Below are positions 1 through 12,665 of a stretch of 64,000 bases of DNA, piece by piece. Below the pieces are notes generated by a model that had not been told where the DNA came from, searched no databases, and saw only the letters and a list, made by a program, of their open reading frames with translations. A program made the translations under genes and the position numbers. How positions within the stretch are numbered: position 1 is the first letter of the stretch; each line of letters opens with the position of its first letter. Source of the DNA: Bactrocera neohumeralis (taxonomy: Eukaryota > Arthropoda > Insecta > Diptera > Tephritidae); the NCBI RefSeq assembly GCF_024586455.1, contig NC_065921.1:82954163-83018162 (forward strand), read 5' to 3'.

Positions 1-325
1 GAGGCTCAACTTCGTAAGAAATGCTATGACGAATAAGTAAGCTCTAGACTCTGCAGTCTCTTAAAGCACCAATCACATTTTATTTTCGAATAAAAAAAAA
101 TGAGCTCGCCCACTTTGTACAGAGCTTTCTCATACCCAAAGACTCGTAGACTTTAGAGTGCCTGCTATCTGAAGCAACTTCACTTTACGGTCATCCAAAG
201 TTGTTTTGTGGATTTTTTTGATGTTTTTGTCGGTAACAACCTCTTTTGGGCGTCCACTGCGCTTGTCGTCCTCGGTGCTCATTTCACCACGACTAAACTT
301 CGCAAACCATTATATCCAGAAACTC
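1..325 (-). mobile_element. Mariner transposase fragment, N-terminal part, broken
   Basis: Read on the minus strand from a Met codon at 282, the translation contains STEDDKRSGRPKEVVTDKN followed by KKIHK..LDDRKVKLLQIA. This is the N-terminal helix-turn-helix region of mariner-type (DD34D) transposases. The frame is lost near position 120, and neither the catalytic domain nor a terminal inverted repeat is visible, so this is a relic. It is cut by the window edge on one side and abuts a non-LTR retrotransposon remnant on the other. It belongs to a different mariner group from the copy at 8.3 kb. Confidence 0.72.
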
Positions 326-334
326 ATCTAGCCA

Positions 335-1392
335 AGTTTTTGCTTCAACTGTATTATCCAGGTTCTTCTCCACCAGGTCTTTCCAAGGAATTAAAGATCT
401 ACCTCTTCCTCTGCTTCCCACGGCGGATACTGCGTCGAATACTCCCAGAGCTGGAGTGTTTTCATCCATTCGGACGTCAAGACTTAGCCTCTCTTAATTC
501 GCTGAACTATGTCATTGTCGTCGTAGATCTCATGCAGCTCATCGTTTGCATCGACAGCGATATTCGCCCCGTTGCCAAAGCGCAAAGGACCGTAAATCTT
601 CCGCAGAACCTTTCTCTCGAAAACTCGTAACGCCAACTCATCAGCTGTTGTCATCGTCCATGTCTCTGCACCTTACAGCAGGACAGGAGTAATGAGGGAC
701 TTATAGAGCTTGGTCTTCGTTCAACGAGGGAGAACTTTACTTCTCAATTGTCTATTCTGTCCGAAGTAGCACCTGTTGGTAAGAGTTATTCTGCGTTGGA
801 TTTCGCAGCTGACGTTGTTGCTAGTGTTAATGCTAGTTCCAAGAGAGACGAAATTATCTACGACTTCAAAGTTATGACTGTTAACGGTGACGTGGGACCC
901 AAGACGCGAAGAAGATAGACGAAATTATCTACGACTTCGAAGTTATGACTGCCAACAGTGAGGTGGGTGCCTAGTGGCGAATGCGACGACTATGTATTTG
1001 TTTGATGACAGGATATATTTCGTCTTGGCCTCTTTCACTACCAGACCCATTTGCTTCGCTTCTTTGTCCAACCTGGAGTAAGCAGGACCAACGGCGCGGT
1101 TGTTATAGCCAATGATATCGATGTCATCGACGTACGCCAGCACTTGTATACTTTTTTAGAAGATGGCAACTTCTCTGTTTAATTCTGCAGCTCGAATTAT
1201 TTTCTGCAAGAGTAGATTGAAGAGGTCGCACGAAAGAGCGTCGCCTTGTCTGAAACCTCGTTTGGTATCGAACGGCTCGGATAGGTCCTTCCCGATCCTG
1301 ATGGAGCTTTTAGTATTGCTCAACGTCAGTTTACACAGCCGTATTCGTTTTGCGGGGATACCAAATTCAGACATCATGGCATAAAGGCAGCT
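335..1392 (-). mobile_element. Non-LTR retrotransposon (family 1), reverse transcriptase to 3' end, 5'-truncated
   Basis: The minus strand shows reverse-transcriptase motifs in order. First comes a segment with TKRGFRQGDALSCDLFN (the RxGxxQGxxLS motif, near 1,260), then YVDDIDIIG (the YxDD active-site motif, near 1,130). Further downstream is the C-terminal segment typical of endonuclease-type elements (ISNEIQRR-like, RxKVL, KLYKSLI.PVLL and RKVLRKIYGPL-like pieces, with frameshifts) and finally a KDLVEK-like stretch near 380. The 5' limit at about 1,392 is abrupt and no endonuclease precedes it, as expected for a 5'-truncated insertion. Many stops and frameshifts make it inactive. Other pieces of the same family lie at 3.3, 10.1, 22.0, 31.6 and 34.8 kb. 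Confidence 0.85.
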
Positions 1393-2870
1393 CCTTTATC
1401 CAAGCTAAAACTGCAATTAATTTTGACCTTTAAGTTCGAACTCGTTCTAATTATACCTTTGAAACCAAACATGTCCCAAGAAACTTAAGTGTCAGCAATT
1501 TTCTTACTGCGCTTCCTCTCAATTACTTTCCATTAAAGACATCAAATTCTATACATCCCACACTTTCGCATAAATTCATAATTTTCCTCACTTTCTTGCG
1601 CATTTTTTCACGTGCCTTCGTTTGGTACCAAAACGCCGTTTTATAGTTCAATGCGTGCGTCAGTCAAACGACAAGAATTCACACACTTATTAAACCATCC
1701 TTCAACAACTGACTTCGTATTTGTGTATGTATGTATATTTGACTTGTGCGTGCAGTAGCAGCATACTTCATCCCTTCGTGTGTTTGTCGTGCTTTATCAA
1801 TAGAAATATTCAGCAGCAACAAACACCAGCGCGCAAAGAAGTGTGCAATCGGGAAAACTTCATTAAGAAATTCTTTGCATTGTCTTCCAGTATTTGTCGC
1901 CTGATTGTGTTGTCGATTTGTCAGCAATGCGAAATTCTGGGCCAAGGCATTTCGCCGCTTGTTCGTAATTTTTTTCTCTGCTTCCGTTGCGTACTAAAAA
2001 CGCCGCAGAAATGTGAAATATTTATAAATGAGTACGTGTATAAATGCATTGATGGATGTACGCGCACTTTTCGTTATGACTGTGTGTGTGTGTAGTTGCA
2101 TGTGTGACTAGAAGTGTATTGATATGAATGAAGTTGATGGAAATTTTATTTGGGTGGGCGTTTGAAATGAATGACAACGGTGTATATGTATGTATATACA
2201 TATATGTACATATGTGTGTTTATGCATGCAGTTATGTATTTTTATTTTCTATATATGAGGCGTTATTTGGTATGCGTAATTGTGTGCCAGCAATTCGGTT
2301 GCTTTGCTAATGCCAAAATTGAGTTGATTATGAAATTTAACAATCAAACAAGAGCAAAGACTTTGTGAGAGTGAGTGCATGGCTTGGTGTGAGAAGGTGG
2401 TTATTTCGGATATTTAAAAATAGCTGCAATTGGATTACGTATTGTTGCATATATATGTACTTGTGCACCAAAATTACGTGATACAAATTTCGAATGTTAA
2501 AAAAATTTTTTTTTTGTTAATTTTTCTGCACTTTCAATGAAACAATTAAATTATTACTGCGTAATTATGCATTCAACACATGGAGCTGTCTCAAAAGCAT
2601 CTTTATTTGTAGATAAAATATACATATGTAAATAAGTTTTGTCCGCCATTCTGCAAAAAAAGATCTATTTATTTTGTTATTGTGTTTTGTTTGTCTTCTT
2701 ATACCCTGAATAGCATTAGTAAGTTTGGCGCGAAGTTTGTAAAGCTCAGCAGGGAACGTTGGAGAACCCATGTAGTATATGTACATACATATGTATGTAT
2801 GTATATATGGGAATTATTCTACAATTTTTGAGATATCGTGCTGAAATTTTGCCCATATTTTTTTCTTCCC
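1393..2870. other. Non-coding AT-rich sequence with TATG-type microsatellites
   Basis: No gene is supported here. Short open frames (for example at 1,721-2,095) have no recognisable motif and run through CA/TG and TATATGTA simple sequence near 2,080-2,225 and 2,775-2,810. I see nothing further. Confidence 0.6.
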
Positions 2871-2879
2871 AAGAAGCTT

Positions 2880-3200
2880 CACATTTATCACACCGCCGTT
2901 ATCAGACCACTATAAGGTAAAGCTGTCATATAAACTGACCATCTTACAAACAAGTTGTTGTATGAAAAATTTTCTTGTTTAATAAGATATCTTCCCGAAA
3001 TTTGGCAGTTACTATTACCTAAAAGAGCGCTATAATCTCTGGGCACATTGTTCAGATCGGACCACTACAGCATATAGCTGTCATATAAACTGACGCATCA
3101 AACTCAAGATCATAGTATTTCTATACCCTTTTATCCTATGAGAAATGCACCTGTAAGGATTTTAAAGCTTGAGTGCAACCGATCTTAACGCTTTTTCTTG
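2880..3200 (-). repeat. 154-bp-repeat element, two diverged units plus end module
   Basis: Two units (…AGCTGTCATATAAACTGAC…) begin their shared CATATAAA at 2,927 and 3,082, a spacing of 155 bp. The right end carries the module 'gtgcaaccgatcttaacg' near 3,172, which corresponds to the 5' module of the element when read on the minus strand. The same arrangement is seen at 59,440-59,905. Confidence 0.75.
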
Positions 3201-3342
3201 TTTTTTATATACTTTTCCCTTTATATATATTTATGTATATGCTTGTATTAATCTGTGGACTTTAATTAACCAAAAAAATAAAAATAAAAATTGTGTTAAC
3301 AGGGATTTCGTTAAGAACACTAAAATTAATTCTTTGTTGGTG

Positions 3343-3412
3343 GATAGAGTCATGTGTAGAAGTTCACGCAAGTGCGGAAAGTTCTCTGATCGTCATTCAC
3401 TTGGGAGTGGCC
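3343..3412 (+). mobile_element. Family 1 non-LTR retrotransposon, 5' leader fragment
   Basis: About 70 bp beginning 'ggatagagtcatgtgtagaa' match, with few differences, the sequence at 10,103-10,172, which heads the endonuclease-bearing family 1 copy. It is therefore a small piece of the element's 5' end left on its own. Confidence 0.7.
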
Positions 3413-3645
3413 AGAAATAATTTTTTTAAGTATCCTCTAGGCAGCCTAAGAACATCCATTTGAAGGCGAACTAAATTGAGAAGGCGAAAAATCCCCTCCA
3501 CAGGATTGTGCGCTGGGTTTCGGACCCGCCAAATAAAAAACGCCCCCAATGAACAGTAAAAAACAGCTTCAGAATTTTATTTTTATTAATTATATTATAT
3601 TATAAATTAATTGATAATTGTTGCAAAATATTTCCATGCCACATA

Positions 3646-3877
3646 CAGTACCTGTCCAATAAATTACGAACAAACAAAAAAATTATCCGGAGTTCTAACT
3701 TTAATCATTAATAGAAACATAAATATTTGGCGTATTTAAAAAAAAAATATTTTTTATATGCCATATACATTAAACTTAAATTATCATATTTTTGTATTGA
3801 ATCATATTCAATATTATTAAATTATATTAAAAATATTAAATTTTTGTTTTCGTTCGTAATTTATTGGACAAGTACTG
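3646..3877. mobile_element. Short TIR element (Tc1-like MITE)
   Basis: The left end, CAGTACCTGTCCAATAAATT, continues to ACGAAC. It is matched almost perfectly by the reverse complement of the right end, 3,852-3,877, with one mismatch in the first 26 bases. The interior is AT-rich with no open frame. A TA precedes the left end; the right flank reads CA, so the target duplication is probably degraded. The terminal sequence is of the CAGT…TCC kind often seen in Tc1-like elements. Confidence 0.8.
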
Positions 3878-4930
3878 CATATTAAATATAGTTTTTAATT
3901 TTTTTTAATATATTTATTTGATACTGTATACTATTTATTAATTTTTTTTTATAAATTTCAAAACTTTTATTTTTTTTATACATACATATTCATATATACA
4001 TATGTATATATTATTATTATTTTATACCTATTATTTATTTACTTTTTTGTTTTTTTTTTAGTTTTTACTATTTTGTTGTAAATGTTTTTTTAATTTTTTA
4101 TGTTTTTATATATTTATTTATTATTATATATTATTTTATTTAATTTTTATTTTTTTTTTATTAATTTATTTTTTTATTTTTTTTTTTTAATAAAATAATT
4201 CTATATTATTTTTTTACTTCTCTGATTTTGTTTAATTATTATTATTTTTTGCTTATTTTTCTCAAATTTCATAATTTTCGTTAAATTTTATTTTTATTTT
4301 ATACAAATATAGTATATATCAAAAATTTTATTGTAATTTTTAATATTTTGTACATTTATTTATTGTAATATATTATTTATTTCCTTTTTTATTTTTTGTT
4401 ATAAATTTCATAACTTTTATTTTAGTTATTTATTTATCATTGTATATTATTTATTGACTTTTTTTTTGTTTAATTGTTATTTTGTGGATTTGTCTAACTA
4501 TTATTATTATTTTTTCATAAATGTTTTTTTTTTTTAATTCTTATTCTTATATGTATTTATTTATTGTTATATATTATTTATTTCCTTTTTTAATTTTTGT
4601 TATAAATTTCATAATTTCTTTTTATATATTATATTTTTTCTTTTTTAAGTTTTTTTTATAAATTTCATAATTTTTATTTTATATACATATTCATTATTTT
4701 ATGTATATATATTTTTTTGTTTTTGTTTAATTATTATTTTTGTTGTTTTTTTTCTCAAATTTTAGTTTTTAATTATATATGTATATTTATTACATTTTGT
4801 GTTTTGTTTGTTTAATACGTATTTTTTTATTTTTGTATTATAATTTTTTTCATTTGATATTTAGTTTTCTATAGTTTTCTAAAACATATGTTTTTTTTAT
4901 TTATGTTTGCTTGAAAAAAATTAAAATTTT
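3878..4930. repeat. 1-kb T-rich low-complexity tract
   Basis: The plus strand is dominated by runs of T with short ATTA/TTTAT words and very few G or C. Words such as 'tataaatttcataa' recur near 4,400, 4,600 and 4,660, which points to slippage or local duplication. No coding potential. Confidence 0.85.
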
Positions 4931-7055
4931 TTAGGATAAAGATGTGGTTAGTTAAATAAAATAGAGAGCTTTAGCTTAACCTTTCTGATTTTGGAGAAAT
5001 TTTTGTATGTGACCATATGTAGAACTCCCCTCCTCTAGTATTTTAACCCAAAATAAACTTCTCACCAATAAAACGCAAACAAAAACCTCTTAAATGCCTA
5101 AATGTTTTTAAAAATCCTTCAGTGGACATAAAAACGTTTAAGAAATCAATGAAGCAACAAAAGAACACTCAACCCAATTCCTTGCTTAGAAACATCAAGA
5201 CCAACCCACACTCAACTAGACACACTTGTACAAAAACTTAGCCCATATTTTGATTTTAGTTGACACTTCAAATGACAAATTCAAAGGTGATATGTCTGGG
5301 GGTGCTTACAAATTCATGAGATCCGCTACGATTTGTCATGCCACATTTGCCACACACACACAGTTGTATGTACGTGAGCATATTGCACGCAAAGTGCTTA
5401 AGTTTATAACAAATAAGTACGCATGTGTGTGTGTGTGTGTAAAGAATGCTTAAAGCAACGGCTTTCTAAGAAAAAGTGACCACTTTTGATTTGTAGCTAT
5501 TTGGAAAGTGCGTTCTTGGCTTTTTTATTGTCTACTTGCCTGGGCTTTTTCCCGTAATTTTCACCCTAAAAGTATGCTTAAATATATGTGCATGCATTTG
5601 TGTGCCTATTACTGCTTAGCACACACTTCCTCACTTCCTGGCCTGCGTCTTTTGTATTTATGCGGCGACAGTGATTTCTGCTCCATTAACTTTTCGTCTT
5701 TGCTGCATACGAATGATGCTCATAAAGAAGAACTGGGGACGTAATCCCCTTTTAGCCTGTTGCATTCCCGCTTCTACTTCGTGTATGTAATAATGTATGT
5801 ATATATTGTCACATACGCTTTTAAGCACAAGTATATGTATATGAAGGTGTATATGTATTTATGTGTGCGAGTAAATGGCCAAAGCAATTCCTTTTGCTAC
5901 ATCTCTTCGGTGATAGGAAGACTGTGTGACTTTTTAAGTTAATTGTATTTTTATTGCCCACAAGCATAATCAATGCCTCATTAGGTCTTTGGACACTATT
6001 ACTAAATCTTTTTTGAACCACTGTACAATGTTCTCTTAAAAAAATACCTTCTCTCGCCTTTATAAATTAAAAATTGCCGTAAATTAACCCGAAAGTGTTG
6101 CTCCACATACTTCAAGAAATTGTTTTCTCGAGTATAAAATATTTATACCGACACTTGAGATGACTTCGGTATAACTATTTTCAAAAAATCATTGACCATC
6201 TTGAGTTAAACGTTGCTCAGAACCCTTTCTTTCTAATTTTAGGCACCTTCTATCACAGCTTTTGCTGTCTATTTACTTTTTCTTTACTTTTTTGACAACA
6301 GAAGACCCCAACTTGCTTACTTTTTGGTTGCCAAGGCGAAGAGAAAAGCTTTCCTTGATCAACTCGACAACAAAGTGACTTCTTTAGTCCACTATCATTT
6401 TCCAATTTGTTTTATTAACTTTATTTACTTCATCTTAAGAACTGTTTGTGAGACTTTTTTGAACTTATTCTTTTCATGAATTTTAATATCTCTTTTCCCG
6501 TTCATGATTTTTGAGAGTTCTGGAAGTGTTAATTTGGTTTAATAATTAATGAATAGAAGTATAATAAAAAGAAGAAAACTTGTTCACAGACAGATGGCGC
6601 TATGTATCATTTTCCAAGTTTTGTTTACTGGTAACTGGTAAGCTTTGTTTCTGCTTATTTTTTCCTTGGCGTAAGCTTTTTGTTTGTCTCTTTGTTTTCA
6701 AAGCTGTGTAAGTGAGATCCCTCTTAGGATCAACCTCTTAGCTTAACCAAACTTAAACTTGTTTTCATATAATATTTGAAAGATTTTATGAGATTATGTT
6801 TTGAAATATAATTTTGAAACGAACATTATGCCAAAAAACTATCGAGAATGTTAGATAAGACCGATTTTCGATAGGTACAATTGATTCTGTGAAGTTTTAA
6901 GGTAGTAATCTGGTAACTTATGCCTATTTTCATGACTTCTTTGGAGGGTGGTTTTTATAGGAAAATAAAAATTAATTATCTTGAATATTTAGAGTGTTTT
7001 TATTTACGTGGGCGGCCTGGGTGATTTTGATTGATGTTATAAGAAATCAAATATT
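4931..7055. other. Non-coding sequence, no gene seen
   Basis: There is a TG/CA microsatellite near 5,424-5,440 and ATATGTATG-type simple repeats near 5,790-5,860. Open frames are short and without motifs. Confidence 0.55.
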
Positions 7056-7059
7056 ATTG

Positions 7060-7480
7060 ATCATTCTTAATCTATAAACATGTCATTCTGGTCGGAACTA
7101 CGGAAGTTAAATTTCAAGGGTAAATAACAAAATGGCGGACTTTAAAAAAAAGTCCTTTTATTTTAGCAAAGGAAGGGTTGTAAAATAAAAAGTTAGGGTG
7201 AAAAAAATTCTCGTTAGTACCGACGAGAACTGTGAGTATGTAGAACAGCGTGTTAAAATTTGAAAGCAATCGGTTCAGTAGAAAAAAGTTAGGACCCGGG
7301 CCGACCAGAAAAACATTGTTTTGAGAAAAACGTGTTCAAAGTTCAACAACTCCGAGAGAGAGGACTCCGAGGCGCTCTAGGAAACTCGTTATAACTCCCA
7401 AAATATTTCGAATTTAAGCCGAAGGCCCTGGCAGCCAGTGCTTTAGCTCGCAAGTGAGGTAATTATTTATAATTGTTTCT
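7060..7480 (+). repeat. Probable diverged copy of repeat C
   Basis: The segment near 7,245-7,345 (…TTAAAATTTGAAAGCAATCGGTTCAGTAG… then …GAGAAAAACG…) aligns by eye with 25,780-25,870. It is more diverged than the other copies, and its limits are uncertain. Confidence 0.4.
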
Positions 7481-8284
7481 CTTTTAAATAAATAAAAAAA
7501 AATTAATTTCGAATTTCTGTCTGAAATTTTCACAGTGTATTTTCAAGACATTTTACTTTAAAATTAAGCAAAAAAAATGTTTCGATTTTTTGAAAAATTA
7601 AGCTTAAAAAAAAATGTTTCGATTTTTTTTTGGACATGTCATCAACAATGATTACTAGACTATCAATGATATCAGCTATATTATGGCTTGACGAGATTGA
7701 TATGAAAATGCTTTTCATCTAAATGGCAGCAATAGAAAGATTCAGTGTAGCTTATAACAGGCGATGCGTACTCCACTCTCGTTAGTTTCGGTTATACCCT
7801 ACTGGAAACAGAGTCAGATTTAAATCCAGTCAAAGCCTTTAGTAGGTTATTGTGCAGACATTATCTTCTAGTAGAGTATTTTTCTAGGTTTCATGCACGA
7901 AAAAAGACGGAATCACTGCAGCTGGAGGATCATTTTCTTAACTGGAAATATATGTATTTAATTTTTTTCTTCAAAAAATTGGCTGTGTGTTCTTAAAATA
8001 TGTATAAATATACACTTAAAATTTAAAAATAATTGAAAGAGTATTTTGTTTCTTTTTTCTTCGCCATTTTTACGCTGTGTCTAGACGGTCTAGAAGCATG
8101 ATTTTCAGGTAATTTTTGAAATATTCTACGGAAAAGTTGGATAAGTCTGAAGAGGGTATATGAGCATACATTTTTTTTATACTGAGGACCTCCTCTATCC
8201 ATACGTCCCATCAATTCCAAAAGCATCGTAATATTGTAGCACACATCGTTTGCGCAAAGCTTTCGTGAAAAGTGGCCCGAAATA
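7481..8284. other. Non-coding AT-rich sequence
   Basis: There is a short near-duplicate around 7,575-7,635, where an 'aaatgtttcgatttttt' motif occurs twice. Nothing else is recognised. Confidence 0.5.
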
Positions 8285-8690
8285 TGCGTCGACAACTCTT
8301 GATTTTTGCTTCACGATAATGCACCGTCGCATGCTGCAGTGAATCTTGGAGACTTTTCGCCAAATTTTCAACCAATATCGTGCCGCAACCACCGTATTCG
8401 CCTGATTTAGCTCATTGTGACTTCTGGCTATTTCACAAATTCAAACGATCGCTCCGGGGAAACCGATTTCAGTCAACTGAAGACAATAAACGTGAATTGC
8501 TGCGCGCATTGAAGGCTATTCCGGAAATTGACTTGAACAACTATTTCGAGGATTGGAAAAAATATTGGCACAAATGTATTGGGGTCGAAGGGGATTATTT
8601 GAGGGGCACGATATAGATTTTGAAGCATAAATTAAGAGTTTTAAAATTATCAACAAAGTCTTACTATTTTTTGCTCATAGTAGTATATCT
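8285..8690 (+). mobile_element. Mariner (DD34D) transposase C-terminal half, frameshifted
   Basis: One frame reads HDNAPSHAA (second catalytic Asp at 8,315-8,317). After a frame change comes PPYSPDLAHCDFWLFHKFKR (third Asp at 8,419-8,421), then a block matching FEDWKKxWHKCI and a terminal GDY. The spacing between the two Asp codons is 104 bases, consistent with the DD34D signature with one indel. The C-terminal frame is open from 8,380 to 8,616. The N-terminal half is absent, so the copy is inactive. Confidence 0.88.
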
Positions 8691-10096
8691 CCTAAAAAAA
8701 TTTGAATTTTAAAAAATCTTCTTGTTTACATATTTAATTAGTTAAACTTAGAAAATATAAAAAAAAAATTTTTTTTTTTTTATTTCTAGACTAGAATAGT
8801 CTATTAAGAATAAAAATTATGAAAAAATACTCTGTTGTTTTAGCTATGAAGAGTTTTATACGAAACAAATGTTCTTCCTCAGAACGTTTCACAGAGTGAT
8901 CTCTTATGAGTAGAGTTAATGATGCTATAGCTATCAACTTTGCTTTTGAACTTGTTACTATCAAGTATGTGATAATGGTTATTAACAGAAAATAATTTTA
9001 TTTGAAATTTGAGTAAAAAAAATATATGTATGTATTGCATATAAGGTAGTTTTAAACGCCACAAAGGACTACATATATGCAAAAAAAGCTGAAAAATCAC
9101 CTCCTAAGTGATCTATCCTTCTATTGGAGAATTAAGAGAGCAGGAGGAAAGCTGAAGTTTCGCTTGTAAATCGCGCAGCCAATATTATATTGCACGTGTA
9201 TGTCACTTATTTTTACAAAAAAGAAACAAATGAGAAAAAAATAATGTAAAAAAAAATGAAAAGAAACCTTCACAAAGTAAAATCCTTTTACTCGACATTT
9301 AAATCAGCATTTGCGAAGACAGACAACATAAAATTGATTGCTTGTAATTTAGAAGATTAAAACAAAAATCCGATTCACACTAGAGAAATTGCGCTTAGGT
9401 CAACGAATCAGAGCCACAACACAACGAACACACACAGCGACACACATGTATAAGTGTAGCAAGCGCATAGGCACACATACAAGCGTAAGTATAGCAGTCG
9501 TTAGCCAGGACATGCGCAATGGCGTTGAGAAGGCGTGCACAAAAGCATCAACAGCGGCGCAGTGACCAATGACAGCCGGCGGATAAAAAGCATACATTCA
9601 CAAATATACACGCACACATACCATGGCAATGTATGTAATTATAACTATGCTGCTTATCCGCCGTGGAATGGCACAGATGCGCCTACTCTCGCTTTGAATT
9701 CCAACGGATGCTGTTTATTGGAAGCAACGCGCTATGGCAGTGAGTACAAGTATGCGCTCACACAACTTTACATGCATAGCTGCTTGTGTATGTGTGATAT
9801 AAACATATGTACATACATTACATGCATGCCACAAGTTGTTGCCACAGTGAACGGAGTGCTTTCACAGCGACGCATGCGAGCGAAGTTCAGCAGCAATTCA
9901 CAGGCCACAGGCAGTTGGAGCACCAAATAAATCACTTTGCTCCCGCATGTGTGTGTGCGCTTTCTTTTATAGTGGCATATTTTATTGCGTTTGCGGTGGA
10001 TAATAATGACCGCACACGTTGGGCATGGTCGCTTGGTGAAATCTCTATAGGGCGTTGGAGGTGCGTGTGATTTATTGTTATTCTTGTAAGTACATA
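8691..10096. other. Non-coding sequence, no gene seen
   Basis: AT-rich, with A and T homopolymer runs near 8,758-8,781. The less AT-rich part at 9,390-10,080 has several overlapping short open frames on both strands but no domain, so I do not call a gene. Confidence 0.5.
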
Positions 10097-10099
10097 TAA

Positions 10100-11580
10100 G
10101 GAGGATAGAGTCATGTGTAGAAGCTCACGCAAGTGGAAAAAGCTCTCTGAGCGCCTTTCACTTGGGAAACGATTCTTTTACATATGGCTCAAGCAGCTCA
10201 CGACTTCCGGTGTCATCCGGTACTCGGATAAGAGACCCCTCTTTTGATGACGACCAGTGTAAATGTATCAATGATTGCAATTTAAGGGCATGAGCCTGTA
10301 ATGTCCGGTCTCTTAATTGAGAAAAAGCCGCTGTCCAGTTGGTTGATGTCCTCGTAAGAGTAAAGGTTTACATCATTGCCGTCCAAGTAGAGCGATGGAC
10401 CGGACAAGCACTGAGACGAGTAGGTGCTTGCGGCGTTTACTAAAATGGCCTTCTAAAGGAGCACAAATTCGGTGTGGGATTGGTGGCTGGGAGAAAGACT
10501 CCGTCGTCGAGTCCTGGCATTCACCTCAATGGATGAACGTCTAGCCACAATCCGCATCAAAGCGAAATTTTTCAGCATTATCTCATATAAGAGCTGCCCC
10601 CACCACGATATCAAAACCGAGCTCGTCTGGTATCTTTGGTACAACGATTCGTAAGTTCAGCCTCCATGATGGAGCATCTTCAAATGGGTTGAGGCTGATA
10701 GACTTCGCCGGGGCTGGAAATATGGTTATCTGTCGTACCAGATTCCAGCATAAAAAAATTCATCAAGATACTTGACTGTCTCCGGATCAGAAGAGCCACC
10801 AACCAGATCGATCATGATGTGATAGAGGGAATACACGTATCCAGTGTTTTAGACATGTGTACGCTCTGAGGTCCCAATATTGACTCGAACCACTATCTTG
10901 TTTGCTGCGAGGATACGCACCCACCTATGTACAGCAAAAAACGCACGTCAACAAACACGAGGAAGGTTCGCCGTTGAGAAGCGACTTGCATACCTGCTCT
11001 CTGAGAACACTCATCAGCAACTCGGTATAATGGAACTGTGGGACGGCATTTCAAGTTCCTTACGCACAACTACAACCAAAAGCATTGATTTTCGAAAATA
11101 CAAAGGAACAGCTGGTACGATGAGGGGTGCCGTTGCGCATTGGAGAGAAAGCGACTACCTCCCTCGCAACGTTGCAATCGACCACAGCACCTGTGAGATG
11201 GGAAAGAAACCGAGTGTTGAGCAGAGAAGCATTTGTAGACAAAAAAAGAGAGAGGACGTTCCATTGCCAGACCGTGAAGAAGTTCGAACAGCAATTATCC
11301 GTCGGAAAAACAAAGCGGCAGGTCCGATCGATTGCCGATTGGGGAGCTATTCAAATACGGTGGCGAAGAACTGATAAGGTGAATGTATCAGCTTTTTTGT
11401 AGAATATGCCAGGACGAAAGCATGCCCGAGGATTGGAATTTAAGTGTGCTCCGCCCAATCCACAAAACTACAATCTTCATAAACTACCGTGTGATAAGCC
11501 TCCTCAACATCGCATCTAAGGTTAGATCGAGCGTACTGTGTGAAAGATTAAAGCTCAACAAACTGATGGAAAATTAACAA
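10100..11580 (+). mobile_element. Family 1 non-LTR retrotransposon, 5' leader, AP-endonuclease and start of RT, decayed
   Basis: The leader at 10,103-10,172 is shared with 3,343-3,412. The AP-type endonuclease follows in pieces: ERLRRRVLAFTSMDERLATI and IRIKAKFF near 10,490-10,580, then RLIDFAGA.NMVICxTRFQ near 10,690-10,750, an NQIDHDV segment near 10,800 and a 'GPNIDSNHYLV'-like segment near 10,870. A connecting stretch with KNARQQTRGRFAVEKR lies near 10,940. The RT N-terminus (CQDESMPEDWNLSVLRPIHK, then NYRVISLLN, 11,410-11,500) is cut at about 11,580. Multiple frameshifts and stops make it dead. It is the most complete 5' half of the family in the window and complements the RT/3' half at 335-1,392. 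Confidence 0.87.
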
Positions 11581-12260
11581 CTTATCAGATATTCACTATA
11601 CACCAAATTTGGAAAATATCAGCCTTCCATATACTATATACATGTACTTATATAAGTTCTTAATAGTTTTTATTCATAGTAATTTCCACTAACTTTTCTT
11701 AAAGCCAGCACTGTATCAAAGTGAACAAGCCAAAACTCTACCAGCAGCACGCAACGCTCTCGTAAGTGCTTTCCGCTGTTAACTGCCAACGAACGTAGCC
11801 ACTGAGCCGGCATTATACACATAAGAAGATAAGCAACCAACTCGTTTTCGCTTAGTTTTTACCTACTTTTACACACATACATACATACTAAAATTTTATA
11901 CATACTTCCTTACATAGTATATACATTACCAAACACCTTAATTTTCCTCCTCAGTTGTCGAAGCAGCTAATTAATTGCTAAGCTGATGAAATTATGTGTG
12001 ATCAGTCACCACAGCCTGTCCACACGTGCTCAACAGTATTAATTTTTTCGCAAGGTGCCAACGTGGCTGTACTTTATATTACTTTTGGGGGAGCTCCTGG
12101 TTTATTCAAGCCTCACCAGTTGTCTGCGTTGCATACATTTAGGCTAACTACTGCAATGGTAGCTCTGTACTCAAAGTAGCTGATGTTGCGTATACGCCGT
12201 GGACGTTTGGAATTGGAAAGTTGGTTTGGCATATTTTTTAGTAAGATTGTGTGCAATTTG
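11581..12260. other. Non-coding sequence downstream of a retrotransposon relic
   Basis: There is an ACATACATAC microsatellite near 11,872-11,890. No supported gene. Confidence 0.5.
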
Positions 12261-12269
12261 TTAAATTTT

Positions 12270-12665
12270 TTTTTATTGCAAAAAAAATATTTGTAATACA
12301 TTTTTTCAGATAAAATATTGATTTTATAGAAAATATTTAGCGATGACTTTTTTAAGTTTTTTAATGGATTAAATAATAAAAAATAATATCTTGGCGAAAG
12401 TTAAAAAAAAAAATAGTAAACAATTTGCACAATTAATTATACTGAATTATCAATAAGAATTTAAAAAATTACTACATCTTAAATTTAAAATTAAAAAAAA
12501 ATAAACAAATAAAATAAAATTTATTTCAGAAAATATTTGTATTTTTAAGGTTCATTTAGATAAAATATTGATTTTATTGAAAACATTTAACGACGACTTT
12601 TTCGAATTTTTTTATTGAATTAAATAATAAAAAATTATATCTTCGTGAAAGTTTAAAAAAAAAGT
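12270..12665 (+). repeat. Direct duplication of about 110-145 bp
   Basis: The segment around 12,270-12,416 is repeated at about 12,515-12,665. The shared word 'agataaaatattgatttta' starts at 12,309 and 12,558, an offset of 249 bp. Both copies continue through an 'aaataataaaaaat' block and a purine-rich end. The copies differ at scattered positions. Confidence 0.75.

Noticed and set aside
8023..8392. Minus-strand frames around 8.0-8.4 kb
   Set aside because: They are antisense to the mariner fragment, whose plus-strand motifs (HDNAPSHAA, PPYSPDLA) are clear.
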